This document shows, one piece after another, positions 33,918 through 45,014 of a DNA stretch of 64,000 bases. Every line of letters starts with the position of its first letter. Positions within the stretch are counted from its first letter, which is position 1. The translations under genes and the position numbers were made by a program. Location: NCBI GenBank assembly GCA_023213395.1, contig CM041465.1, positions 106,027,741 through 106,091,740 on the forward strand, in the 5' to 3' direction. The notes beneath the pieces are model-generated. The model was not told where the DNA came from. It did not search any database and saw only the letters and a list, made by a program, of their open reading frames with translations. This DNA comes from Cycas panzhihuaensis. Its lineage: Eukaryota > Cycadophyta.

Positions 33918-34638
33918 TCTTAGAACATATGATTAATCATATATATAATGTTTAGTATTAGTGATGTAGATACATAAACAGTCCTACCAACCATAGGCAT
34001 TGAGAGATGTGATACACACACATATATCTATGTACAAATTCTATTAGATGATGAAATGGCTTAAGAGAAATTATATACTGCTCATGAGATGAATATTTAT
34101 ATAGATATGTATGCATACCACTTAAGAACATGAAAGAAAGTAGATGTATTTATTATGATCATTAAGGTGGAATGTTAGAATATGTAATTTATTCATATAT
34201 GTAATGTTTAATATTAGTGATATGGACACATACATAATCCCATAAATCATATACATTGAGAAATGTGATATGCACATATATCTATGTACAAATGCTATTA
34301 TATGATGAAATGACTCAAGAGAAATTATATGCTACTTATGAAATGAATATTGATATAAATATATATGCACACCACTTTAGAACTTAAGAAAAAGAAGATG
34401 TACATATTCCAATCTTAAAAGGAGCTCCAAGCTCCACCTTCTTTTATGGTTTTTTTCACACTAGGTTTTTTATATATAAATTTATTATCTTTCTTGTGGC
34501 AATGTTTATTTGTGCATATTTTTGTTCCATTATATTATATTTATATTTATCCTTTATATGTGTACATTCTTTATGAGATTATTTAGTCATTATATATACA
34601 TGTTATATTTTGCTGTGTAAATACTCTAAACTCTAATT
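33918..34638 (+). repeat. Doubled LTR: partial copy, polypurine tract, full LTR
   Basis: A unit starting TCTTAGAACATATG (33918-34152) is repeated from TGTTAGAATATG (34173), offset 256 bp, with strong similarity over about 235 bp (TGTACAAATTCTATTAGATGATG and so on). Between them lies ATTAAGGTGGAA (34161-34172), which looks like a polypurine tract. The second unit extends to about 34638 and is followed by TGGTATCAGAG (34639-34649), an initiator Met primer binding site. The second unit is thus a 5' LTR by its right side and a 3' LTR by its left. Confidence 0.7.
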
Positions 34639-34649
34639 TGGTATCAGAG
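34639..34649 (+). promoter_or_regulatory. Primer binding site
   Basis: TGGTATCAGAG, the plant initiator Met tRNA complement, after the LTR ending ...AAACTCTAATT. Confidence 0.8.
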
Positions 34650-35208
34650 TAAATTTAGATTTCTAATAGGATCAAACCCTTTCTACATTCTTTTAAATTC
34701 ATTACAATATAGTTTTATGTTAAATAATTAAAGATGTTAAGAAATAACCATCTTAATGATATGGATTTTGATGTTTTTGAATATTATGCACAACTTTAAT
34801 ACCATATTGAAGAAATTAAAGTAATAATATGACCACTTAATATCTTTTAACTTGATGAAAAATCAATAGGTGGGGAAAGACTAATAGATTGAACCTTATG
34901 GAATCTACACATAATTTTGCGTATTACTTCCTTATCTATTCAAAACAATAAGATAAAAATAATGGATTAAAATGTAAACAAGTTTATACTTCAATAATTG
35001 AACCAAGAAAACTTAGTTAGGAGAGTGTTGCTTAAAACCCTAGATTATGAGCTTTGGGGTTCAACTACCATGAACATCAACAACCATTATATTAATTTTA
35101 ATATTAAAAAAAAAAACCTTTGTAATATTAGATAGAATATTAATATAAAATATATATTTATTTATAAGTAAATAAAACATCTAACTTTCACCTAAATGAA
35201 GCTTGGAC
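34650..35208 (+). other. Decayed interior after the primer binding site
   Basis: No certain protein. A weak reading LNDMDFDVFEYYAQL at about 34750 could be element-derived. A poly(A) run is at 35107-35116. Copia-4 is inserted just beyond. Confidence 0.35.
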
Positions 35209-35250
35209 TTATTGGTTAATACAAAGTCTTGTAAAACCTTAAGTAAAGAG
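35209..35250 (+). repeat. Left part of a SINE-like, tRNA-related unit (continues at 40942)
   Basis: Joining 35209-35250 to 40942-40958 across Copia-4 gives a unit that aligns over about 54 bases with 41043-41110: GGTTAATACAAAGTCTTG..., ending ATAAGTTTGAAAC, against AGTTAAGTGGAAGACTTA..., ending ACAAGTTCGAAAC. It is a degenerate copy; its B-box-like end sits on the far side of the element. Confidence 0.5.
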
Positions 35251-35477
35251 TGTTAAAATAGTTGTTTAACTATAAGTAATCCTTTATCATTTAATTCATT
35301 ATAACTTACATATTTCTTCTTAATTCTTCACACACCCTTATTAAGTTAATAGGTGGTGGTATCCTCATTCATGAGTGAGATGTATGTATGAGGTATTTAA
35401 AGTGAATATAAAACAAGACTATTTTCTTGTGAGTTTGGCATTTAGTTTATTTTCTTATTCCTTTGCATGCTCCTTCA
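35251..35477 (+). repeat. Copia-4 5' LTR
   Basis: 227 bp, TGTTAAAATA...TCCTTCA. A TATA-like AATATAAAA at about 35404 is also present in the 3' LTR (about 40864). Confidence 0.93.
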
Positions 35478-35490
35478 TGGTATCAAACCA
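35478..35490 (+). promoter_or_regulatory. Copia-4 primer binding site
   Basis: TGGTATCAAACCA abuts the LTR. It resembles the initiator Met complement with changes in the distal half. Confidence 0.8.
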
Positions 35491-35984
35491 TTGAATTAAT
35501 GCGTTCATGTACTTTATACTTCACAATCTTATACAAGTCAAATTTCATCTTATTTTTCTCTCTCCAAAGTTTTCTTGATAATTATTTTATATTTGCACTC
35601 TATTCTCTTCATGGAAGGCTGCTAATATATTAGGGTATTTATCTCTCTTTAAATTTAAGAGGTTTTCTTCATTGAAGGATTTTAGTAGATTGGGGTAATA
35701 TTATTAAAAGATTTTGTATCACTAGTGATTCATTTTCTTTGTTGAAGAATGCCATTACAGAATTTATGTTGTGGGCTTTGTGTTATGGGCTAATTAAAGA
35801 TTTTGTAGTGATTCAATTATAGGTCACAATACCATTGAAATTATTGCAATGCTTCCATTATATGTTGTAATGCCATTGAAGATTTTTGGAGTACCTCCAT
35901 TATAAGAATTTTTTTTCTTTTAATTATGGTTATAAGTTTATTACTTGTATGGGATAAGTAATTATAATTGTGACTTCATTACTT

Positions 35985-36205
35985 GCATGGGACATTCTTC
36001 ATGTTCCTTAGACATCTGATTGTAGTAGTTGTAAGGGAGTTTTTTCTCCTGCCCTAGACATTGTGTATGATACTTTTCCTCTTTCCCTAAACATTGCATG
36101 GGAAATTCGTCTTGTGCCTTAGACATCTGATTGTGGCAATATTTTAATGCTTGCATGGAACTTTTTTCTCCTATCCTAAACATTACAGTATCCTATATGC
36201 CTCTC
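35985..36205. repeat. 111-bp tandem duplication in the Copia-4 leader
   Basis: TTAGACATCTGATTGT occurs at 36008 and 36119, flanked on both sides by related sequence (GCATGGGACATTC / GCATGGGAAATTC and TTTTTTCTCCT...CTAGACATT / CTAAACATT). Confidence 0.75.
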
Positions 36206-36989
36206 TTGTTATCAATTTTGGAGGTTCTTCTCCATTTTTTCTCTAACCATAAAAATTACAGCAGGTGATTAGAACATTTCTTTCGGAAGTCTTCAATTGC
36301 TACTAGATTCATAGGTTCTTCTCTCTAACTGGAAAATTTAAAGACTTTGTTTAGTAGTTGACACTATTGATTTATTGATAGAGGTTCTTATAGTAGCTAC
36401 TTTGTAGAAGCTTGAGCAGCAACAAAGTTCTTCACAAAGAATCTCCCTCCATATTTAAAAATTTAGTAGTTACTAGCTATTCTAGTGTTTAGTAAACCAA
36501 GTTAAGTTTTTTATTATTTACTATAAATTCAATGAATTTGATTCTAAAGTAATTTTACTTTTGGTTGCATAAGAATTTTTAAATTCCAAAGTGGCAATTT
36601 TGTGTTGGATATGCATGTTAAATTAGACCACAAACAATGAATTGAACTAAACTATAACATAGAATTTAATTTCTTAGTTAGGATATTTCTTAAAAATTAT
36701 TTAATTTATTCAACATGTTAAATGTTAATATTATTGGATATGTTTGATTTGATTCAAGTAAATTAAGTGTAAAGAATTATAGAATTTAGAAAATTTAAAT
36801 TTCTAATATTCTAGCTTTAAAATATTTATTAAAAATTACAATTAGAGAAGAAAAGAAACCCCATCTTAGTCAAGATGATGAGGAGAGTAATGATAAGAAA
36901 TCCAATGATGTTGGAGACCAAAAAAAAAAAACTTCTAAAAGTTTGAAAGAACCTTAGATATTTCTTGAATAACTTGTATATTAGAAATA

Positions 36990-37620
36990 TTGTGATTGTA
37001 AGGCCTTAATGATCATTAGATTCTCTGTAGTTTATAATCTCATAGTTTATCTTCAAGGGAAAAAGTCTACATCCAAAGCATGGTAAACCCTAATGGACTT
37101 ATATGAGACTGAGAATGAAACCAAGGTGTTATACCTAAGGAATCAAATTTATTCTTGAAAAATAGTTGTTGGTGATTCAATTTTGATACATTTGTAAAAA
37201 TTGAAAGAAATTGGGGACTAGTTGTTATCCATTAATGAGGAGATAAGTGATAAAGAGCTAATGAGCATTACTTTAAATAGTATACATAAGGGGTTTCATA
37301 CTTTTTTGACCAGTTTGTATTTAACACAAAGAACTAAGCCTCTTGCTTTTAAAAAGCTAGCAGGGCTCCTATTGCACAAAGAACAATGCATTGGTAGTTA
37401 TGTTAATGGAACCAATAGCATGGCACTAGCATCTAAGTTCAAGAAGAAAATAAGTTTTAGTTCTATAAAACATGATGGTTAGTCTTCTCATATTCAAAGC
37501 TCAAGTAAGTCAAAGTTTAAGCTTAAGAAGGATTTTCTCTATAATTATTATAATAGGTAAGGATATCTAAAAAATATGCATTGTAAAAAGAAGGTTACTA
37601 TTAAAAATGTTGGTAAGACT
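36990..37620 (+). pseudogene. Copia-4 gag
   Basis: UBN2-type gag: SKAW, then LMDLYETENETKVLYLRNQI (about 37090-37155), then the open stretch 37222-37482 with LLSINEEISDKELMSITLNS, FHTFLTSLYLTQ and FKKLAGLLLHKEQ. The zinc knuckle region (about 37540-37600) is degenerate: YNYYNR-stop-GYLKNMHCKK, with Tyr at Cys and His positions. The N-terminus is not readable. Confidence 0.85.
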
Positions 37621-37679
37621 AATACTTTGACTGTTAATATAGATAAAACTTTTATGTTTTATATGTTATATAAAGAATA

Positions 37680-38060
37680 AGTCACCTAGCATATTGATTT
37701 TGGTCCTTCTAATCATATTTCTCATCATGAAGAGTGGTTCAATAAATTTGGCAAAAGCGTTTACCAACAAGTTATTTTAGGTGATAAGAGTTAGCATGCT
37801 ATTGTTGGACTAAGTAAATTATCATTCATTAATAAGATTCTATTTTCAAAATCACTAATACCCTTTATGTACCTTTTATAAAGTTCAACCTACTTTTTGT
37901 AATGCATATCATATCAAATAACAAGAGAGTTATGTTTGGAAAAACTGAATGTGTCATTGAGAAATGAGGTGATATAATTCCTCAAGATGCCTAATATAAT
38001 GGTATGTATAAATTCTTTGGAAGATATGAGCTTGGATTTTGTTATTAAGATTTTTTCTAA
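37680..38060 (+). pseudogene. Copia-4 protease
   Basis: HIDFGPSNHISHHEEWFNKF at about 37690-37750. The family active site D-S-G-A is D-F-G-P here, which would abolish activity. VYQQVILGDKS follows in the usual order. Strongly broken downstream. Confidence 0.8.
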
Positions 38061-38920
38061 TTGTTTATGGCATGATCATTTTGGTCATTTAAAATATTAT
38101 AATCTCTAGTTATGAAGTAAGTTGAATACAATACAAGATTTTTTCTTTTGTTAAAAAAAGTAAAAGGTTCTGTGAAGTTTATATATTAGGAAACTAGCAT
38201 AGAGAAAATTTTGTCAAGTTGGCATCATAGGAAAATGTAAAATTAGAATTAGTTCATTTTGATCTATGTGGGTCAATCACACTAGCTTCACTTAGAGGAG
38301 CAAAGCTTTTTATGACTTTCATTAATAATTTCTTAAGAAAGGCTTAGGTCTACTTATTAAAATTTAAGTCATAAGCATTTTCTAGGTTCAAAATTTCAAA
38401 GTTGAAGTAGAAAACTTCTCAGGTAGGCAACTCAAATTTCTAAGAAGTTATAATGGAGGTAAATATTTATCGAATGACTTTGTGATATATTGCAAGTGCC
38501 ATGCTATTTAGTGATAATTTTTAACACCTTATACTCCACAACAAAATGGAGTTTCTAAAACAAAGATCCATGCAAGTTTAGAAATGGCTCATTACATGCT
38601 TAAGGGTAAAAATGTTGCCAAGGGTTTTTGAAGAGAAGTTACAAAAATGGTTGTATATGTACTAAACAAAAGTCCTATAAAGGTTGTTTAGAACAAAACT
38701 CCTAATGAAACCTAGACTCGTAAGAATCCCATTGTTTCCAATCTTCAAGTATTTATATGTGCACTTATGTTCATATTCTTAATCCCAAAAGACATAAGTT
38801 GGATGATAAGAGACTAAAGTATATGTTTGTTAGATATTATAAAACATACAAAGCATATAGTCTATGGAATCTAATAGAAAAGAATATTATGATTAGCAGA
38901 GATGTCCTCTTCTTCAGAAA
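38060..38920 (+). pseudogene. Copia-4 integrase
   Basis: WHDHFGHLKYYNL (about 38065-38105) is the pre-integrase zinc region. LVHFDLCGSITLASLRGAKL and FMTFINNFLRKA (about 38250-38345) are the core start, with D in FDLCG. QNFKVEVENFSG and FLRSYNGGKYLSNDF cover the second catalytic region, where the usual D-N-G-G is Y-N-G-G. TPYTPQQNGVSKT-like coding at about 38530 is the third region. Confidence 0.8.
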
Positions 38921-39149
38921 ACATAACTTTTAAAGACAATAATAAAGCTACAAAAGACATTCATGCTTCTAAGATTGTACTAGAGGAACCTTAATCCTCT
39001 TCTTCTCTCCCTTCTAAAAGGAAGTTACCAAAATGGTATCCACAAATTATAAAGGAATCTCATGTTAAAGACTTAGATTTTGATGAAGGTATTAAGATAA
39101 GAAGTAAAGTAAATTTTGCTTTGATGTCTAATATCTTAAACACTAATGA

Positions 39150-40610
39150 ACCTCATTCATATAATAAGGCTAAGGATACTATTCATTGGTAAAATGCTAT
39201 GAAGAATGAGTATAACTCAATTTTTAAAAATAAAACTTGAGATCTTATTAAACTTCCTAGAAATAAAATGATTATTGGTTGTAGATGGATTTGTGGGGTG
39301 AAGTATCAATCTAATAGTGAAATTAATAAGTATAGATGTTTACTTATAGCCAAAGGATATAAATAAACTACAAGAGTGGATTTTAAAGAAACCTTTTCTC
39401 TTGTAGCATAGATGACAACCATCTAAATACTTATTGTTCTTTCATCTTATTTTGGTTGGGAGTTGTATCAAATGGATATAAAGACTATTTTCCTTAATAG
39501 AATTCTTGATGAAGAAGTGTATATAGATCAACCTAAAGGCTTTGTGTAAGTTTGAAAAGATCATTTTGTCTATAAACTAAAGAAAACTCTTTATGGGCTT
39601 AAACGATCATTAAGAGTGTGGTCTTCATGCATTGATAATTACTTACTATCACTTACATTTATCAAGTATGAATTTGATTACAATTTGTATGTGAAGAATG
39701 AGAATGATGGAATACTCATAGTTCTTCTTTATGTTCATGACATTATCATTATAGAAAGTGATACTTTAAATATTAAAACATTAAAGAGGTAGCTTACTAA
39801 AGTTTTTGAGATGGAAAATCTTAGTCTCCTACACTATGACCTTGGTTTGAAAGTTTTGAAGAAAGAGAATGGAATCTTTATGTCATAGTCAAAATATTCT
39901 TATAATTTATTGAGACATTTTTATTTGGAGGAATCTAAGCCAATGACAACTCATATTAAAGTTGGTCATAAGCTTTTCAAAGAGGATGGTAGTAAGATTA
40001 TTGATACAACATTTTACAGGCAATTGGTATGCAGTTTTATCTACTTAACTACCACAAGAACTAATATTTAGCATATTGTTATTGTGTCATAATTTATAGG
40101 TACTCCATCTATTTCTCCTTAGAAACTAGTGAAGAATATATTAAGGTATATTAGAGGTAATATCAAGTTTAAACTTATGCTTTCAAAATTTGATAAGTAC
40201 AAGTTATAAGGATTCACTAACTCTGATTTGGCTAGAGATGTAGATGACAGAAAATCTATATGAAGATATGTATTCACTCTCGATTCTAGTGTAATTTTTT
40301 AGTATAATAAGAAACAAGATATTGTTTCTCTATAATCAACTGAAGATAAATATAAAGTAGTCCTCTTAGCTATCTTGGAAGTAATTTTGATTATAAGACT
40401 TCTTGGCCATTTTGGACTTAAGTAAATCGCTCATACACTATTGTCTTGAGATAGTAAAAGCATAGTTCAGTTGTCTAATAATCCTATCTTTCATACAAGG
40501 GAAAAGCATATTAAAATTCATCATCAACTTATTTAAGATTAGATGTAATGCTGAATAATATAATTGATTTATTATTTAACTAAAGATCAGATTATTGATA
40601 TTCTCACTAA
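39150..40610 (+). pseudogene. Copia-4 reverse transcriptase and RNase H
   Basis: RT: NAMKNEYNSIFKNKT, DLIKLPRNKMIIGCRWI, RCLLIAKGY, WELYQMDIKTIFLNRILDEE, VYIDQPKGFV, YKLKKTLYGLKRS, and LLYVHDIIII at 39730-39741, where the catalytic YVDD has become YVHD. The linker (PMTTHIKVGHKLFKEDGSKI, FYRQLVCSFIYL) is at about 39940-40045. RNase H: FTNSDLARDVDDRKSI, STEDKYKVVLLAILEVI, and DSKSIVQLSNNPIFHTREKH to about 40520. The end ILTKALGYENLKG is at about 40600. Otherwise long colinear stretches with scattered stops. Confidence 0.93.
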
Positions 40611-40671
40611 GGCTTTAGGCTATGAAAATTTGAAAGGTTAAAAAAACTTCCTTTTGTAAAAGATAATGAAT

Positions 40672-40681
40672 TATGAGGGGG
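40672..40681 (+). promoter_or_regulatory. Copia-4 polypurine tract
   Basis: TTATGAGGGGG-type run directly before the 3' LTR at 40682. Confidence 0.75.
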
Positions 40682-40809
40682 TATTAAAATAGTTGTTTAA
40701 CTATAAATAAATCCTTATTATGTAATTTATTATAACTTACCTTTCTCTTCTTGATTTTTTATGCACCCCCATTAAGTCAATGGGCGGTGGTCTTATCATT
40801 CATGAGTGA

Positions 40810-40852
<43 letters not shown>

Positions 40853-40936
40853 TGTTAAAATTAAATATAAAACAAGACTATTTTCTAGTGACTTTAGAAT
40901 TTAGTTTATTTGATTATGCATCTACACACTCCTTTA
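40682..40936 (+). repeat. Copia-4 3' LTR with (TA)n expansion
   Basis: 255 bp, colinear with the 227-bp 5' LTR. Most of the extra length is a (TA)n tract at about 40811-40858 that replaces ATGTATGTATGAGG of the partner. Confidence 0.93.
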
Positions 40937-41042
40937 AAGAGATCATAAGTTTGAAACTTAACAAGTCCACTTTGCAACATACAAAAATGAGTTTGTGAAA
41001 TTTTAAGAGTAGCCAAATTTCAACATTTAAGTTACTTATGCA

Positions 41043-41110
41043 TTGAGTTAATAGTTAAGTGGAAGACTTAGAAAAACATCAAGAAGATAGATTACAAGTT
41101 CGAAACCCTT
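41043..41110 (+). repeat. SINE-like unit with tRNA-type A and B boxes
   Basis: TAGTTAAGTGG (41052-41062) fits a Pol III A box and GTTCGAAACC (41098-41107) a B box, about 45 bp apart, as in tRNA-derived SINEs. A related but more degenerate unit is split by Copia-4 (35209-35250 and 40942-40958). No cloverleaf could be confirmed, so it is not called a tRNA gene. Confidence 0.5.
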
Positions 41111-42197
41111 TGAATATATACTTTATTTATTTTTATTTTAAGTTTTGAGGTGTTTAAAAGAAAATAAAAGAGGCTTTTAGACATTAAATGTTTGAATTAA
41201 AAGTGGGGCATTTTCCTTTGTTTTTGAATGATTCATCTATATAAGGGACTACATGAAAGAGGATTTCTTACTAGAGAAATTAAAGTAAATTTCATTGCAT
41301 TAAAACCAAGGTATCATATATAAAAATATAAATAAAAAAAGGGGCATTTCAAAAAAAGATGAAATGAATTTTGTTTTATAAGAAAAGGGGAAATGAAGTA
41401 ATTTTTTTTATAACAAGAGGGTTTGTTTTTGAAAAATTGCATTAATTTTCATAATTGAAAGGTGTATTTCCTTTGGGAAAAAAACAAGGATTTTTACAAT
41501 AAGAAATTAAAAGAAAAAAGTTACACCTTAAAAAAATGATCAAGACTTTGAAGGCTACATTGTATCTTATTATTATTAATTTTTTTCTTTTTATTACAAA
41601 CACCTACAAAACCACATATATAAAGTAAAAGAAAGAATAACAAAATTAAACAAAACCTAGTTAGGTCATTGATATAATCTTTTATATTTTTAGGATTCAT
41701 TGGAAAACTTTTAGTTTTTGCACCATGATATTGAATACCTTATTTGTCAAGTGACATTTTGGGGGAGTGGGTTACCTTACATTGAAAATTTAAAGTGATT
41801 ATATTAAAAACTTATGTTGTTACTTCAACTTCTTGTTATTCCCTTATTCCCAAGGTATGTCCTAAGTGTTTAAGAGTTAAATCCTAACTACTATTCTATC
41901 TAACCTACTATCAAATTAAGAATCTCCACATAAGACACAATATAGACCTTAGTGATATTGACCTTTAACTAACTAGGGATAGGCTCCTAATAGGGGTGAC
42001 ATCATGTTGAATCACCATACCTACTAAAATGGAACCATAAAAACTCTAGCTGTAAAATAACCCTAATAGTTCTTATGGTACTAAAGAGTAGGTGGGATAA
42101 CTCTATACTTATTCTTTAGGTTTAATCATGAAACTATGACTAGTTGAATGATCTCTTTTAGAAAACCTATAGGAAACTTTATCCTGCTACTATTTAA
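41111..42197. other. No recognisable feature
   Basis: AT-rich, many short A runs. Possibly an old LTR. Nothing supports a gene. Confidence 0.4.
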
Positions 42198-42831
42198 GAT
42201 ACTGTTTCCCGGCTACTGGGAATGGATTTGGGATGAGTCAACTCAGGTAAGATCAGGTATATGTTTCTCACTCCCATCCTTACTTTTGCTTGGTCGAGGT
42301 TGCTGAGTGTATTGCTTGACGTATGCTTGCCTATCATTTGTGTGATCGCATTGCTTTCTTGCCTGATCACGTTGCTTGTACCTGCCGCATACCACTCAGC
42401 CTATGACGACCCACTGTGGGGGCACTCCTCAGCGAGTCATGCACCCCATGTGGCACTCAGCCACCTACAACATCTCCACAGCTCCTCCAGCACCATAGTT
42501 GGTCATGTCTCGTCCATGACAACAATCTTGTCTCTACTTTAATTCCATTTCTAAGTATGATAAGACCCCCGTTGAGACTCGTTTCTCTCTTTTGTCCACC
42601 TGTCAGCCACCTAGGCAGGAATTCCTAGCCTGCCCAGCCTCAACATATCCTCTGTTTGGATTTAGGCCCTATTTCTGCCCCAATTTTAACTGTCAGGCTT
42701 GCACCGCTACGAACTTAACAATACTGCGAAATTTACTGCGGTGTGACTGTTTAAAATTATTTTTTTTTAAACAGTTGCGGTAGTTCCTGCTCTTTTCGCG
42801 GAACTGCCATGTGGCATCTGCACATACTCAT

Positions 42832-42880
42832 CCCCCTGTAACCCTAAATGCTCGTTTAGAGTTAGGGGGAATATAGAACC
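42832..42880 (+). promoter_or_regulatory. Stem-loop and TATA-like box in the 5' LTR
   Basis: An inverted repeat (CCCCCTGTAACCCTAAA / TTTAGAGTTAGGGGG, loop TGCTCG) is directly followed by AATATAGAACC. The 3' LTR has the same layout at 53827-53874 with a better box, AATATAAAACC. Probably the LTR core promoter; inferred. Confidence 0.5.
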
Positions 42881-44510
42881 CAAAAAGTAAGTCATTTGGG
42901 TCTCTTCTCCATTCATTTTTTTTTGGCACTACTCTAGCTCTCTCTCGAGGACTGTCAGAGGATCTGCTCTTTGGCTCTAATTCTCCTTCCATAGGGATAC
43001 CTGATGTGTCTCAGGCCTTGCTCTAGTAGCTCAGACCCTCTCTTTACAGGTCTACATTGTGGAGGAAGGAATACTCACAGTAACTCAACAAAGTAAGCTC
43101 CAAAGTTCTAAGATCTCAGTTGTGCTCCCACGTTTGCCTCCTCTTCAGCCTAGGCCTGAAAAGCCTATCAGGCACAGGCTTTTCCTCCTAATTTTTGGTA
43201 GGAACAAGCTCTTTCTTCCTGTTGCAAGGTACCTCTTGAATGTTTCTCTAAGATTCGTGTTTTTCTCCTTCCTTTTATGAATAGTTTTCAGTAATTTTTT
43301 TCTCTTGGCTTTGCATCCCATAGGAGCTTGCCTATTGCTCCCTATTTTACAGTGCTCCCCCTCTCATTTCCTACAAGTTTACTTCAAGGTGGTTGTGCAA
43401 GAGGGTTACACAAGGATGGGTGAAGGGAGAAAGGCGGGATTAGTCCCCTTGTTGGTCTTCTCCCTAAGGGTCCAAACCCTTCCCTTCCTTCCTCTTTCAC
43501 CTCATGCCTCCCTTAGAGTTGGGCCAAGGATTTTGAGAGCCTGTTTCTAGATCTAAAACAATGTTGGCAGCCCCTTGCCATGCTAGTTTTAGACCTGCAC
43601 TTACAGATTTTAGGCACCACATAAGCCCCAAAACCCTTCCTGGTTGGTCTGTGACCCTTAGTTCATCCCAAGTTGACAATTTACTGTCCATAGCACTTCG
43701 TCTCTTGGGTTTGCTTGTATATCATTTTGTTGGTCTATTTCCTCTCTTATTTGCTATCCCATACAGCCAGTACACTTTATTTTTCCCTCCCTTGAGGCTA
43801 TGTGGAGATACTTGTGGATGAGTTGGCCATTCTGAGGCTAACTTCTTCATTTTGGATACCGTTTGGTGCTGCTGCTTGTTTGAGTTTTGCTTAGAGTTTT
43901 GAAGTAGTGTGCAACATTTATTTGACTTGATTTGCTATCAGCTTTTTGTATTTATATATACATATATTAGGCATATTTGGCATCCCCTCTTCCAGGAGGA
44001 AGAAACTCTTGGGTTGTGATTAGTAGGCTTTGCGGTAACGGAAATACGCACGAGGTAAACTTCTTAACAGGTTAGTCTCTTGTTAGTAGTATTTCTTTGT
44101 TTCCTTTTGTCATTCTTTGTGTTGCTTTGTTTTTCGCACGTTTGGGGAAGGTAAGGTAGCCTCTTGACTGCTCACGGCAACTGTCGCTGGCTAGTCTCTC
44201 ACCTACGTGACAAGTTTGAGTGGGCAAGCACGCAAAGAATTGAAGGTCGTAACACCCTAACCGCACTACATTTCCAGGTATTCTTCTTCTTTTTTGTCCT
44301 TTCCTGTAGTGTTTTCTCTTATGCATATGCTACATGCTAAAAACACACAGGAAACAAAAAAGGGAAAAAGAACTCATCCTTGCATTTGTGCATCTCTTTT
44401 GTTTATAGTTATATCATGTGTAGGTAGGTTTTTTGGGTGTGAGTCATCCATTCCTCACCTCCCTACCTAGCCCACACATAGGATACCATACTACACACAT
44501 TTTCTTACAC

Positions 44511-44542
44511 GTCGCCTTCTCCCTCTCTTGAGAAGGTGCGAC
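44511..44542. other. Conserved hairpin in the LTR
   Basis: GTCGCCTTCTC, loop CCTCTCTT, GAGAAGGTGCGAC. The 32 bases are identical in the other LTR (55509-55540), in a region that otherwise varies. An RNA-level element (polyadenylation or packaging) is possible. Confidence 0.5.
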
Positions 44543-44808
44543 TCTTTAGGGTCCCTCTTCCTCTTCCTGGCCATCCAAGGGGTAGGAGGGCCTCTTCTTT
44601 TAGGAGGACCCAAGGCCTCCCCTTACATCCTTCTCCAAAGATTGCCCAAAGGTAATTGGGTGCTATTTGCAAGTCCCGAATCCATGCTCCGATGCACGGA
44701 TGCCCTGCGTGGTGTTTTTCTTGTTATTAGATCCCACTCATAGCCTGACTACATCTTAGTTAGCCACATCTTACTAAAATTAGAAGACCACCTCGTAGAT
44801 GCATTTCA

Positions 44809-44828
44809 CTGGCGACCATACTGGGGAC
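44809..44828 (+). promoter_or_regulatory. Primer binding site of the Tat-like element
   Basis: CTGGCGACCATACTGGGGAC starts right after the LTR. TGGCGAC...TGGGGA is the pattern usual for Tat/Ogre elements (reported as Arg-type tRNA); the exact tRNA was not checked. Confidence 0.8.
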
Positions 44829-45014
44829 TTGCCAGTAAGGGAGCTAGTCTCACCTCTCTTCCTATTGGTGCTATTGCTTTCAGGTGATCTTCTTGACTTT
44901 CTTTTTCATTGGGCAGCCCCCAATGCATGCTTCATACCCTTTGCTCTCTTCTAATAACTTTTGTAAAGGCATTGCATGCGACGTTTCTTGCATCATTTGT
45001 AGGGTCTACCACCG

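Larger units (their letters stand above)
35251..40936 (+). mobile_element. Copia-4: full-length decayed copia element
   Basis: 5686 bp with short LTRs (35251-35477 and 40682-40936) and a perfect target duplication AAGAG (35246-35250 and 40937-40941). Order: PBS, leader, gag, protease, integrase, RT, RNase H, polypurine tract. It is a different family from Copia-2: shorter LTRs, different gag. Confidence 0.95.
42203..44808 (+). repeat. Tat-like 5' LTR
   Basis: 2606 bp, TGTTTCCCGGC...GCATTTCA, colinear with 53183-55806 throughout with few indels. Several short open frames (42261-42542, 43305-43550, 44528-44743) have colinear counterparts in the other LTR, but no motif. Confidence 0.93.

Noticed and set aside
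41043-41110. tRNA gene
   Set aside because: A and B boxes are present, but I could not fold acceptor and anticodon arms; kept as a SINE-like candidate.
44528-44743. 71-codon frame conserved in both Tat LTRs (also 55526-55741)
   Set aside because: Conservation follows from the LTR duplication; no motif, and it overlaps the conserved hairpin.
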